34,594 nucleotides of DNA from positions 1-34,594 of the forward strand of contig NZ_UPZP01000012.1 of the NCBI RefSeq assembly GCF_900538805.1, written 5' to 3'. This stretch comes from an uncultured Dialister sp. (GTDB lineage Bacteria > Bacillota > Negativicutes > Veillonellales > Dialisteraceae). Position 1 is the first letter of the stretch; every line of letters starts with the position of its first letter. Below the pieces are notes generated by a model, which was not told the DNA's origin, ran no database searches, and saw only the letters and a program-made list of their open reading frames with translations. Position numbers and translations under genes: made by a program. This document shows, piece after piece, positions 1 through 7,768 of this stretch.

Positions 1-502
1 CCATTTCTGCTCTACGCAGGGCCAACTTTGCCCGACTTGGCAATCCTATGCAGGATTGCCACCTGAGGAAGGAGCCTGCGTTACGGGATTGGTTTCCCGC
101 CCTCATCGTCATTCTAAACATGACGGCGAGTTAGCCGCCTGCCGGCGGCTTTTCCCCCTTTGGTGCCTTACGGCACCACCTTCCCCCCGCAAAAGCGGTG
201 GGACAATAAAGCTCCGGTAAACATTTGCTTCAAAAAGTTGCTCTACATTAAGCACGGGTTGTTGTGCCCCCTCGAAGAGGGGGAAAGGTGGTGGCGCCAG
301 CCACCAAAGGGGGCCTCTTTTCCCTCGCCCGCAGGGCGGTTGTTTGGTTTCACTAGCTCACTAGCCCACTAGCCCACTAAAGTTGTTTTATCCAAACTGG
401 CGCCTTCTATTATTTAAAAGGCGCCCACCAGAACCCTCGCGCCGAAGGCGCGTCAAACCTTAGAACCTTTTGAACCTTCTGAACCCTCACGCCAAAGGCG
501 TG
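1..502. repeat. Mosaic intergenic repeat region
   Basis: I see no credible gene in these 502 bases. The first 90 bases (frame beginning CCATTTCTGCTCTACGCAGG, with a hairpin GGCAATCC/GGATTGCC) recur near 4566-4655, 6400-6460 and, in part, 12100-12130. A module around 140-350 recurs almost unchanged at 6565-6780; both copies hold a similar open frame of about 70-80 codons, which I treat as a by-product of the duplicated DNA. Bases 350-380 carry short tandem CTAGCCCA-like units. Bases 430-500 hold two palindromes (arms CGCGCC/GGCGCG and ACGCC/GGCGT) in a CCCTC...GTCA frame, the second running into the stop codon of the minus-strand gene that follows. Confidence 0.8.
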
Positions 503-1444
503 TCAGCCGCCGCAGGCGGCTCTCATATACGCCCCGAAGGCGTTTCCTGTCGCGTTATCGCTGCTGGTTTCCACGTCGGCGAAGTAGACTTTGATTCCCT
601 TTTTTCCAAGAATGTCTTCCACCCGGCTCCTAAGGTACTTGTTAGCCATGACGCCGCCTACGGCGATGAAGGGTCTTTTTTCGAAGGGGCAGGCGGAGAG
701 TTCTTTGTCCAGGGCTTTTCCTATATGTTCCAGGACTCCTTCGGCGATGTCTTCTCTGGCGTACTTTCCGGAGGCGATGTCGCGCTGGACCTTGGTTTCG
801 GGACCGGAGAAGGAGAAGGCGCCTTTGACGGCAGACCTGGGGATGTGGTAGGTGTGATGGCCCGTCAGTGCCAGTTTTTCCAGCTCTTTTCCGCAGGGGA
901 AGTGGAGGCCCAGGGCGACGCCGACGCGGTCGATGAGCTGGCCGGCGGTGATGTCTTTGGAGTCCATGAGGGTTGTAATTTCCATGCATTCTCCCTGCCA
1001 GAGGGCGGAGAGGACGTCCATGGTGCCTCCGGACATGTGCATCATGTAGAAGGGCTTTCCCCAGAGGGAGGGGTGCCTGCTGATGGCCGCCAGGGCGTGG
1101 TTTTCCTGGTGGCTGAATTCGTAGACCGGTACGTGGAGGGCGGCAGCAAGGGAAAAGGCGGCGCCTTTTCCAACAAGAAAGGCGGGCATGTACGAATCAG
1201 CCCGCCTCCGTGGAAAAGAAGATACTCCTATTCCTTTGATATCCTGCAGCAAGGGAGAAAGTTTCTGCAGGATGACGGGAAGATTTCTGGTGTGCTGGAA
1301 TACCATCTGGGACTGGGAGAGCCCCCGGTTTCCTTCCTTTACGGAAAGCACGATCCTTTCTTCCCCTGCCGGCTCCCCGGAAGAGTCATAGACAGCGGCC
1401 GACGTTGTGTAGCAGCTGGTATCTATTCCAAGAAACCTTGCCAT
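503..1444 (-). CDS. Kae1/TsaD-like paralogue (M22 glycoprotease-fold protein)
   Basis: A 313-residue member of the Kae1/TsaD (ASKHA, peptidase M22) family. The N-terminus MARFLGIDTSCYTT is the usual phosphate-1 strand, and SHQENH (His112 and His116) matches the metal-binding HxxxH of TsaD, where the family motif is HxEGH. It is shorter than true TsaD (about 340 aa) and sits directly after nusB, two bases downstream. In Clostridia and Negativicutes this position holds a TsaD paralogue of unknown function rather than the t6A synthase subunit, so I do not assign tsaD. The start has an AAAGGAT ribosome site. It is the last gene of the peptidase-efp-asp23-asp23-nusB operon. The last six codons (RAACGG) are written by the palindrome GCCGCCTGCGGCGGC, a typical intergenic repeat core, so the C-terminus has been formed or altered by repeat DNA. 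Confidence 0.82.
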   Translation of the reverse strand: MARFLGIDTSCYTTSAAVYDSSGEPAGEERIVLSVKEGNRGLSQSQMVFQHTRNLPVILQKLSPLLQDIKGIGVSSFPRRRADSYMPAFLVGKGAAFSLAAALHVPVYEFSHQENHALAAISRHPSLWGKPFYMMHMSGGTMDVLSALWQGECMEITTLMDSKDITAGQLIDRVGVALGLHFPCGKELEKLALTGHHTYHIPRSAVKGAFSFSGPETKVQRDIASGKYAREDIAEGVLEHIGKALDKELSACPFEKRPFIAVGGVMANKYLRSRVEDILGKKGIKVYFADVETSSDNATGNAFGAYMRAACGG

Positions 1445-1446
1445 GA

Positions 1447-1833
1447 TTATCCTTTCGTTGCCTTATCCAGAACGGCATTCACGAAACGGTAGGACGATTC
1501 GCCGCCGTAGACCTTGGCCATTTCCACGGCTTCGTTGATAATGAGCTTCCGGTCCTCCGCTTCGTCACCCATGAAATAGAATTCAGCCAGCGCCAGGCGG
1601 AGGATGTTCTTATCCACCACGTTCAGCTGGGAAAGAGACCAGTTGGTCAGATGGGCGGAAATCTTTTCATCGATTTCCTTATGCTCAGCTGCCGCCTTCA
1701 CCAGCGCATCTGCAAAAGCCCTGTCCTTTTCGGTTAACTCCAATTCGCCGGAATCGATAGTTTCCGTTTCCGGATTCAGCTCCCGGGAATATAAAACCTT
1801 AAGAGCATATTCTCTTGCGTTTCTTCTGCTCAT
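1447..1833 (-). CDS. nusB: Transcription antitermination factor NusB
   Basis: A 128-residue NusB, an all-helical RNA-binding protein that with S10 (NusE) binds boxA and supports rRNA antitermination. The start MSRRNAREYALKVLYSREL is the characteristic family N-terminus, and the C-terminal part (FVNAVLDKA) is also typical; length is normal. An in-frame TTG lies five codons earlier, but the ATG used here has GAAAGAGG six bases upstream, so the ATG is preferred. It lies between the second Asp23 gene (11-base gap) and the Kae1 paralogue (2-base gap), the same neighbourhood as in many Firmicutes, and is probably transcribed from the promoter in front of the peptidase gene. Confidence 0.93.
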   Translation of the reverse strand: MSRRNAREYALKVLYSRELNPETETIDSGELELTEKDRAFADALVKAAAEHKEIDEKISAHLTNWSLSQLNVVDKNILRLALAEFYFMGDEAEDRKLIINEAVEMAKVYGGESSYRFVNAVLDKATKG

Positions 1834-1844
1834 GATGACCTCTT

Positions 1845-2192
1845 TCAATCCACAATATCAGTAATGGTTACATCTATTCCATAAATGGTTTCATCCGTCA
1901 GGGTAAGGAGAAGATTCCTTACCACCATCTGCACGTAGCGGCCGGTTTCATTCACCCGGCACCCCCGATGGAGGGCCAGGGACATGTCCACCTTGATTCC
2001 CTTCTTCCTGCTGCGGCGCAGGAGCAGGCCCTTGTGGCCATGAAAGCCGAAGGCCTGGGAAATACCGGAAATCATGTCCTGGAAACCGTCGGCTGTGAAA
2101 TGGGAAACTTCGGGAATCGCCAGCACGGCCTTCTCGATTTTCTCATACACTTCCTCTTCCGGCACAATGGTAATGGATTCATCCTGACTCAT
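1845..2192 (-). CDS. Asp23/Gls24 family protein (second of pair)
   Basis: A 115-residue Asp23/Gls24-family protein. Members are small cytoplasmic alpha/beta proteins, often membrane-associated through AmaP-type partners and linked to cell-envelope stress. Visible hallmarks are the IPEVSHF strand near the N-terminus, the basic GIKVDMSLALHRG stretch in the middle and the C-terminal VVRNLLLTLTDETIYGIDVTITDI, which resembles the family's VxxxVxxxVxxxTGLxVxxVNVxVxDI ending. The start overlaps the stop of the preceding asp23 gene in an ATGA, so the two are translationally coupled and probably act together. It diverges from its neighbour in sequence; the function of the pair in this organism is unknown. 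Confidence 0.8.
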   Translation of the reverse strand: MSQDESITIVPEEEVYEKIEKAVLAIPEVSHFTADGFQDMISGISQAFGFHGHKGLLLRRSRKKGIKVDMSLALHRGCRVNETGRYVQMVVRNLLLTLTDETIYGIDVTITDIVD

Positions 2193-2554
2193 TTTGCCTT
2201 GTCCTTATCAAAAATAATCTGGGACACATTGACGTTCACCGCAGCCACCCGGACGCCAAGGGTGTCGGACACCGTTTCTTTCACCGTTTCCTGCAGCTTC
2301 AGCGCTACCCCGGGAATGCGCATGCCGTGACGGACGTACACATAGAGGTCCAGCACCACAGCGCCGTCCTTCATGCCGACGTGGACGCCATCGGTATCCT
2401 TGTCGGAAATCACGGAAGAAAGGCTCTGGAGGAAAGTCTCCCCCATGCCTGCAATGCCCGGCACCGTCAGCGCCGCCGCCCTGGCGATAATGGCAATCAC
2501 CCGGTCAGTGACACGCACCTTTCCCAGCTCATTTTCCAGAGATACCGTTTCCAT
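2189..2554 (-). CDS. Asp23/Gls24 family envelope stress protein (first of pair)
   Basis: A 121-residue protein with the full Asp23/Gls24 pattern: ELGKVRVTDRVIAIIARAAALTVPGIAGM at the start, a central strand DGAVVLDLYVYVRHGMRIPGVA, and the ending VKETVSDTLGVRVAAVNVNVSQI. This is the copy closest to the family consensus and corresponds to the asp23 (yqhY-like) gene normally found upstream of nusB. The gap to efp is 12 bases and no strong Shine-Dalgarno is visible (only CGGG), so it may depend on coupling to efp. It overlaps the next asp23 gene by four bases. The role in envelope homeostasis is inferred from the family. Confidence 0.88.
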   Translation of the reverse strand: METVSLENELGKVRVTDRVIAIIARAAALTVPGIAGMGETFLQSLSSVISDKDTDGVHVGMKDGAVVLDLYVYVRHGMRIPGVALKLQETVKETVSDTLGVRVAAVNVNVSQIIFDKDKAK

Positions 2555-2566
2555 AGAATGGCCCGA

Positions 2567-3127
2567 TTATTTTACACGTTCAATGTATGCACCGGTACGG
2601 GTATCGATGCGGAGAACTTCCCCTTCATTGATGAAGAGCGGAACAGATACGGTATAGCCCGTTTCCAGTTTAGCCGGTTTGGAACCGCCGGTAGCTGTAT
2701 CGCCGCGGATGCCAGGTTCCGTTTCAACGACCTTCAGTTCTACAGAATTCGGGATATCTACGCCGATGATGTTACCGTTGAAGAACATAACGGTGCATTC
2801 CATTTCTTCCTTCAGGAAGTTGATCTTGTCGCCCAGCTGTTCCTTGTTCAGCATGATCTGTTCATAGGTTTCTGTATCCATGAAGCAGTAGGAGCCGTCA
2901 GCTTCGTAGAGGTACTGCATGGGCTTGCGTTCTACCGTAGCCGGCTGCAGCTTGATGCCTGCATTGAACTTGCGTTCAACCACGGAACCGTTCTGCAGGT
3001 TCTTCAGCTTTGCACGAACGAAAGCAGCGCCCTTGCCCGGCTTTACATGCAGAAATTCCACACACTGCCAAACCTGGCCATCCAGTTCAACCGTAATACC
3101 GGGACGTAAATCATTACTAGAAATCAT
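2567..3127 (-). CDS. efp: Translation elongation factor P
   Basis: A 186-residue EF-P, the tRNA-shaped protein that enters the ribosomal E site and relieves stalling at consecutive prolines. All three beta-barrel domains are present: the KOW-like domain 1 (MISSNDLRPGITVELDGQVW), the OB domain (about 65-125) and the C-terminal OB domain ending in VSVPLFINEGEVLRIDTRTGAYIERVK. The domain 1 tip reads KPGKGAAFVR, so the lysine that carries beta-lysine, 5-aminopentanol or other modifications in relatives is at position 32. No EpmA/EpmB/YmfI-type modification gene is in the window. The start has AGGAGG eight bases upstream. It sits 16 bases after the Xaa-Pro peptidase gene, a pairing common in Firmicutes. 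Confidence 0.97.
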   Translation of the reverse strand: MISSNDLRPGITVELDGQVWQCVEFLHVKPGKGAAFVRAKLKNLQNGSVVERKFNAGIKLQPATVERKPMQYLYEADGSYCFMDTETYEQIMLNKEQLGDKINFLKEEMECTVMFFNGNIIGVDIPNSVELKVVETEPGIRGDTATGGSKPAKLETGYTVSVPLFINEGEVLRIDTRTGAYIERVK

Positions 3128-3143
3128 TTAAATCTTCCTCCTG

Positions 3144-4199
3144 CTACACTTGCAAAAATTTTTTGGGAAATAGAGTCAGAATGGAAATGCCATCCTGCTT
3201 TATAACAACCGTATCTTCGATACGGACTCCACCAGTGCCGGGGAGATATACCCCCGGTTCAACAGTTTCCGTCATATTCACTTCCAGAACCGAATGGTCC
3301 CGCTGGGCCAGAACAGGAGCCTCATGAATCTCAAGACCCACACTGTGGCCAAGGGCATGGGTGAAATACCCATCCAGCTCAAAGGCCTTCAAATACTCCC
3401 TGGCCGCCGTATCCGCCTCATCGGCCCGCATGCCCGCCTTCAAAAGACTTTCCACATGCTCATTGCAGCCAAGAACCTTATCGTAAAGGAAACGCTGGCG
3501 GCTGGAAATATTTCCAACAGCCACGGTCCTTGTAATATCGGAATGATACCCCTTATAAATGGCGCCGAAATCAAAGGTAATGAGGTCTCCCTCTTCGATG
3601 ACCTTATCCGTCGCCGTGCCGTGGGGATAAGCCCCCCGCTCGCCGGAAGCCACGATGGTATCAAAGGACTTCCCCTCAGACCCCGCCTTCAGCATCTCGC
3701 ACTCCAGCACCGCCTGCAGATACCGCTCCGTCACACCGGCGCGGATATAGGGAATGGTGTTCTTGAAACCCTCATCGGAAATTTCACAGGCCCTCTTCAA
3801 AAGAGAAAGCTCCTCCTCCGACTTGATGCGGCGCACCTCATCCACCGGACAGAACTCAAAATCCACATCCGGCATAGTTTCGTCAAAAGAAAGATACATC
3901 CTGTAAGACAAAACCGACTCAATACCCAGCTTCCTCACATGATGGGACTTCGAGAGCCTAGCCAGCACCTCCGCCAGCTTCCCTTTGTAATCCACCACCG
4001 TAAAGCCCTTCGCTTCCTCCTTCGCCTGCTCCACATACCGGGAATCAGTCAGAAGATAAAAAGCGTCGGCCGTCACGAAAAGATAACTGTCCGAACCGGT
4101 AAATCCACTGATGTACCGCAAATTCTCATCCTTCTCAACAAACAGGCCGTCCACGCCCCATTTGGAAAGGGATTTGGAAATCATTTGTTTATCAATCAC
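3144..4199 (-). CDS. Xaa-Pro peptidase (M24 family)
   Basis: An M24-family metallopeptidase of the Xaa-Pro aminopeptidase/dipeptidase type, releasing N-terminal residues ahead of proline. The N-terminal creatinase-like domain carries GFTGSDSYL, and the catalytic pita-bread domain carries the metal ligands in DLITFDFGAIYKGYHSDITRT, THALGHSVGLEIHE, and the ETVEPGVY and GGVRIEDTV segments. I start it at a GTG giving 351 residues: the likely transcription start falls near 4220, GGAAGAGAG lies just upstream of the GTG, and the distance to GFTGS (31 residues) matches relatives. An upstream ATG at 4217 would leave only a few leader bases. First gene of the operon leading to efp, asp23, nusB and the Kae1 paralogue. 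Confidence 0.9.
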   Translation of the reverse strand: MIDKQMISKSLSKWGVDGLFVEKDENLRYISGFTGSDSYLFVTADAFYLLTDSRYVEQAKEEAKGFTVVDYKGKLAEVLARLSKSHHVRKLGIESVLSYRMYLSFDETMPDVDFEFCPVDEVRRIKSEEELSLLKRACEISDEGFKNTIPYIRAGVTERYLQAVLECEMLKAGSEGKSFDTIVASGERGAYPHGTATDKVIEEGDLITFDFGAIYKGYHSDITRTVAVGNISSRQRFLYDKVLGCNEHVESLLKAGMRADEADTAAREYLKAFELDGYFTHALGHSVGLEIHEAPVLAQRDHSVLEVNMTETVEPGVYLPGTGGVRIEDTVVIKQDGISILTLFPKKFLQV

Positions 4200-4226
4200 A
4201 AGATCACTCTCTTCCATTACCCTATA

Positions 4227-4255
4227 ATCATACAGTATCTCGGGCCTTTTGTCTA
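4227..4255 (-). promoter_or_regulatory. Sigma-A promoter of the peptidase-efp-nusB operon
   Basis: On the minus strand TAGACA (4255-4250), a 17-base spacer and TATGAT (4232-4227) form a good housekeeping promoter. Transcription should begin near 4220, about 21 bases before the GTG start of the Xaa-Pro peptidase. No other clear promoter is seen before the Kae1 paralogue. Confidence 0.75.
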
Positions 4256-4261
4256 GATTTT

Positions 4262-4965
4262 TTGACACGCCGAAGGCGTGAGGGTTGACGGGCCTTCGGC
4301 CCGAAGGTTCGTAAGGTTCTTAGGTTTGACAGCGGCTTCGCCGCAGTTTATAGCCCCCTTCCTCAGGAAGGGGGTGGCGCCGGAGGCGACGGAGGATAGG
4401 GGCGTCAGGTCTTTACTAAATCTTTTCGGTGTTCCTCAGCCCTATCGGGCAGCTCCATCCCGGTCGGGCAAACAAAAGGAAGGCCCCTCTAAATTTCTCG
4501 TTTCCCCTTGAGGGGAAGTGCCACGAAGTGGCAAAAGGGTGTACGGGGTAAGAATGACAATGTTGCTCCATTTCTGCTCTACGCAGGGCCAACTTTGCCC
4601 GACTTGGCAATCCTATGCAGGATTGCCACCTGAGGAAGGAGCCTAACGTTACGGGATTCCCTTCCCGCCTCATACTGTCATCCTGAGCGACAGCGAAGGA
4701 TCTCGGTACTAGGAGCATATGAAACATTCAGTAATAAATACCAATCGGCGGGAAAGCTGCCGGACTATCAGTGTGTAATCTTCCGGACCTATCCTCAGGG
4801 CTTCTCCCAGCTCCTTCCTGAGGAAGGAGCCTAACGTTACGTGCTTACTTCTTGTGTCACCAGTGCTGCATGACGGAGAGTCAGAGCCCCCCTTCCTTAG
4901 GAAGGGAGGCTCCGTTAGGCGACGGAGGATAGGGGCGTGGATTTAGACGATAGAAATCAAGCTGC
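4262..4965. repeat. Mosaic intergenic repeat region
   Basis: About 700 bases without a credible gene. Palindromes ACGCC/GGCGT, GGGCC/GGCCC and GCGGC/GCCGC follow one another at 4266-4350. The stretch 4375-4620 (frame GGCGACGGAGGATAGGGGCG, then TCGGTGTTCCTCAG, CCATCCCGGTCGGGCAAAC, and the GGCAATCC hairpin) is repeated in direct orientation at about 11930-12125, and in part at 6320-6460. Bases 4676-4710 hold the module GTCATCCTGAGCGACAGCGA, also present at 8793-8820. Related GGAGGATAGGGG pieces recur again at 4900-4940. Confidence 0.8.
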
Positions 4966-4969
4966 TTGC

Positions 4970-5014
4970 AAAAGAGCTGTGAGGAAATGAATGATATTTC
5001 CTCACAGCTCTTTT
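4970..5014 (-). terminator. Terminator after the Rpn-family gene
   Basis: A 19-base perfect inverted repeat (arms beginning AAAAGAGCTGTGAGG) with U-rich ends on both strands lies 11 bases beyond the stop codon of the Rpn-family gene. It should act as a Rho-independent terminator and may be bidirectional. Confidence 0.8.
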
Positions 5015-5025
5015 ATATACGCAGA

Positions 5026-6051
5026 TTACCCTTTTTGTTCCATGCTCTCCTTCAACTTTTCCACCGTTTCGATGGAAAGCCCCGTCCCCTTCGCCACGTC
5101 AGCCACAGACAGGCCCATGGAAAGGAAGCGAATGGCGGTTCTGCTCAAGGCTCTGCCTTCGCCTTCTTTAATACCCTCTTCACGTCCCTCTTCGCGGCCT
5201 AAAACTCGGCCCTCATTCATTGCCTCTTCTGAAATATTTAAGCTCAGGTTGCACATGGTAGTCATCTCCTTTTCCATGTCTGGTGTCATATTTATACCAT
5301 ACTCCTGCTCCAGGACTTCTTTTTTGGAATCAAAGGACCTTTTCCTTTCATTAAAAAGAACCTGCAGCAGGTGAATCAGTTTATCCTTATCTGCTTTTTT
5401 ACCAAGACTGATAACAACTATATTGGGTAAATCGTAGTTTTCTGCCGCTTCCTTATACCGGTGGAGCAGGTGTTTTTCTTCCAGCTTGTAATGGTTAATA
5501 TAGCTGTTTCCACTGGGGGAATCCATGCATATCCAGATGGAATAGACTTTCTTAATACTATTATAGTCCTTCCCTTCAAATTCCCGTTCCTTTTGTGAGG
5601 AAATCAGGCGGCAGACGTAAAAGACAGCCCGTTTCATCAAATGATAACCTAAAGTGGATTCCACCTGCGTACGCTGGGCCTCCACGTTAATAATCAGTGT
5701 GATGGGCTCCCCTGTTCCCGGTGCGCGGGCATGGAAGAGGATGTCGTAGGTAATATATCCTTCCTTTGGCGCCCCATCTTCATTCCGGTCGCCCTTGATT
5801 TGAGACGGTACCGCATTAGTCAATCCCGGGTTTACAGGAATATTTCCTACCTGCGGCGCCCCTTCGATGTATTGTTCTGCAATATCCGCCGTACTGACAT
5901 CATGAAATTCCGGAACCACTTTTTTCACGATTTCTGCCAGCAGCTTCCGACTGGCCAGGAGCCGCTTGGCATGCTGGTCATATTGTGCGTTATTGTAGCC
6001 GTATAGGGAATCCATCATACTTTCCGTTATGATAAATCGCTGTTCCTTCAT
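5026..6051 (-). CDS. Rpn-family PD-(D/E)XK nuclease / putative transposase
   Basis: A 341-residue protein of the Rpn (recombination-promoting nuclease, PDDEXK) type, the family of E. coli RpnA-E that are DNA endonucleases raising RecA-independent recombination. The core is TYDILFHARAPG (Asp103) followed by TLIINVEAQRT (Glu124 and Gln126), the usual D...ExQ variant of the nuclease motif. The tail has the GREEGREEGIKEGE repeat and a helix-turn-helix-like GLSVADVAKGTGLSIETVEKL, both typical of these proteins. The ATG start has AGGGGG upstream. It is monocistronic, with its own promoter and terminator, and stands between two mosaic repeat regions. No terminal inverted repeats are visible around it, so it does not look like an insertion sequence. 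Whether it acts on the repeats is speculation. Confidence 0.88.
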   Translation of the reverse strand: MKEQRFIITESMMDSLYGYNNAQYDQHAKRLLASRKLLAEIVKKVVPEFHDVSTADIAEQYIEGAPQVGNIPVNPGLTNAVPSQIKGDRNEDGAPKEGYITYDILFHARAPGTGEPITLIINVEAQRTQVESTLGYHLMKRAVFYVCRLISSQKEREFEGKDYNSIKKVYSIWICMDSPSGNSYINHYKLEEKHLLHRYKEAAENYDLPNIVVISLGKKADKDKLIHLLQVLFNERKRSFDSKKEVLEQEYGINMTPDMEKEMTTMCNLSLNISEEAMNEGRVLGREEGREEGIKEGEGRALSRTAIRFLSMGLSVADVAKGTGLSIETVEKLKESMEQKG

Positions 6052-6076
6052 GGATTCGCCCCCTTTCTCCATCCTC

Positions 6077-6105
6077 ATTTTACGGAAATTTAGAAGGAGA
6101 TGCAA
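6077..6105 (-). promoter_or_regulatory. Probable promoter of the Rpn-family gene
   Basis: Minus-strand TTGCAT (6105-6100), a 17-base spacer and TAAAAT (6082-6077), about 25 bases before the ATG. Both boxes deviate from consensus by two and one bases respectively. Confidence 0.55.
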
Positions 6106-6117
6106 GGAAATAATCAA

Positions 6118-6885
6118 TTCATTCTATGCTTTGCAAAGTAACGAAAAGCAGCCCGCCCCCATTGTCATCTCGAGCAGAGCTGTATGACGGTATGCGTTAG
6201 CCTCCTTCCTCTGGAAGGAGGTGGCGCCGTTAGGCGACGGAGGATAGCAGGCCTTTCAAAGAAAGGCCGAGGCCCTGAAAGGGCCTAATTTGACTCATAA
6301 GTATAAAGTGCATTACTCGGTGTTCCTCAGGGCTTATCGCCCAGCTCCATCCCGGTCGGGCAAACAAAAGGAAGGCCCTTTTATGGGCAGGCTAAGGGCC
6401 AACTTTGCCCGACTTGGCAATCCTATGCAGGATTGCCACCTGCGGAAGGAGCCTGCGTTGCGTTCTTCCCTTCCCGCGGGGCTCGTCATTCTGAGCGAAG
6501 CGAAGAATCTCGGTACTTGCCGATAGTGTCTCATTGGCTGGTAAATGCCAGTCGGCGGGAAGGAGCCGCCTTCGGCGGCTTCTCCCCCTTTGGTGCCTTA
6601 CGGAACCACCTTCCCCCCGCAAAAGCGGTGGGACAATAAAGCCCCGGCAAACATTTGCTTCAAAAAATTGCTCTACGTTAAGCACGGGTTGTTGTGCCCC
6701 CGCTTGCGGGGGAAAGGTGGTGGCGTCAGTCACCAAAGGGGGAACGCTTTTCCCTCGCCCGCAGGGCGGTTGTACGGTTTTCTATAAACTGGCGCCTCCA
6801 ATTATTTAAAAGGCGCCACCACAACCCTCTGAACCCTGTGAACCTTTTGAACCCTTTGAACCCTCACGCCCGCAGGGCGTGTCCC
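6118..6885. repeat. Mosaic intergenic repeat region
   Basis: About 770 bases between the Rpn gene and nadK with no credible gene. In order: the CTCCTTCC/GGAAGGAGG-type hairpin with the GGCGACGGAGGATAG frame (6200-6245), the TCGGTGTTCCTCAGG module (6317-6400), the GGCAATCC hairpin (6415-6440), the GTCATTCTGAGCGAAGCGAA module (6484-6515), then a near copy of window bases 140-350 (6565-6780), and finally tandem TGAACCC units leading into the palindrome CACGCC/GGCGTG just beyond the nadK stop. Confidence 0.8.
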
Positions 6886-7764
6886 TTACTTCCCGCAGTC
6901 CGCTACTTTTCTCACCAGTTTTCTTGTAATGCTTCCGAAGAAGTCCTGGTCTTGGAAGCGGAGGAAGCGGATGGGTTTTTCTGTGCTCTTTACGTAGAGG
7001 GTATCTTTGTTGGAGAAGGAGAAGCTGTAGGCTCCGTCCAGGGAGAGGCAGAGTTCTTTTTCCCTTTCCGGCACGGTGATTTTGACTTCGTCGTCCCTGG
7101 AGAGGACCATGGCGAAGCGCTGGAGGGTGTGGGCGCAGATGGGGACGATGATGATGCGGTCGTCCGAGGGGCCCAGCACCGGGCCGCCGCAGGAGAGGGA
7201 GTAGCCGGTGGAGCCGGTGGGCGATGAGATGATGAGGCCGTCGGCGGCGTATTCCTGGATGAAGCTGCCATTGATGAAGAGGCGGATCCGGGCAAGCTGG
7301 CCAATGGAGTTGTGGCCGATGACCACGTCGTTCAGCACGTGGGGCAGCGTTTCTTCTGTCCCGTCTTCATGGACAATCTTCGAGACAAGGTAGAGGCGCC
7401 GTTCTTTCTTGAAATCGCCGGCAAGGATCTGGTCCATCCGTTTTTCCATGTCCGAAAGGGTCATGGCGTTCAAAAAACCCAGGTCTCCCAGATGGAGGCC
7501 TGCCATGAGGACCGGGTAGTCGGCGAAGGTACGGGCGGCGCCTAAGAAGGAGCCGTCTCCGCCTACGGAGAGAATGAAGTCCCTCTTTCCCATGATTTCT
7601 TCCGTTTCATAGCATTCCTCTGTAAATCCCATTTCCATGAGTCCCTTTTTCATGGAAAGAGGAAAGCTGTAGTCTATCTGTTTCTTTTTAAGGAGGCCGG
7701 TCAATGCCAAGAGGGCCTGCTTTAAATCCGCCTTTCCCAGGTTCGGATAAATGCCAAATTTCAT
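6886..7764 (-). CDS. nadK: NAD kinase
   Basis: A 292-residue ATP/polyphosphate-dependent NAD kinase making NADP. The GGDGS motif (GGDGSFL, residues 68-74) and the NAD-binding segments LNDVVI (144-149; the usual NE is ND here) and DGLIISSPTGSTGYS (175-189) followed by GGP are intact; length is normal. The start has AAAGGATAGGGG upstream and lies four bases after the tlyA stop, so the pair is co-transcribed. tlyA-nadK adjacency is standard in Firmicutes, usually followed by argR and recN; these are absent here, and the operon runs straight into repeats. Confidence 0.96.
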   Translation of the reverse strand: MKFGIYPNLGKADLKQALLALTGLLKKKQIDYSFPLSMKKGLMEMGFTEECYETEEIMGKRDFILSVGGDGSFLGAARTFADYPVLMAGLHLGDLGFLNAMTLSDMEKRMDQILAGDFKKERRLYLVSKIVHEDGTEETLPHVLNDVVIGHNSIGQLARIRLFINGSFIQEYAADGLIISSPTGSTGYSLSCGGPVLGPSDDRIIIVPICAHTLQRFAMVLSRDDEVKITVPEREKELCLSLDGAYSFSFSNKDTLYVKSTEKPIRFLRFQDQDFFGSITRKLVRKVADCGK

Positions 7765-7768
7765 TCCC

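Noticed and set aside
160..372. 70-codon frame duplicated at 6545-6787
   Set aside because: Both copies lie in the same intergenic repeat module, differ by indels in their ends, and have no ribosome site; similarity reflects duplicated DNA.
470..1492. Long plus-strand open frame (340 codons) opposite the Kae1 paralogue
   Set aside because: Lies antisense to a clear family member; composition is that of a GC-rich antisense shadow and no ribosome site precedes it.
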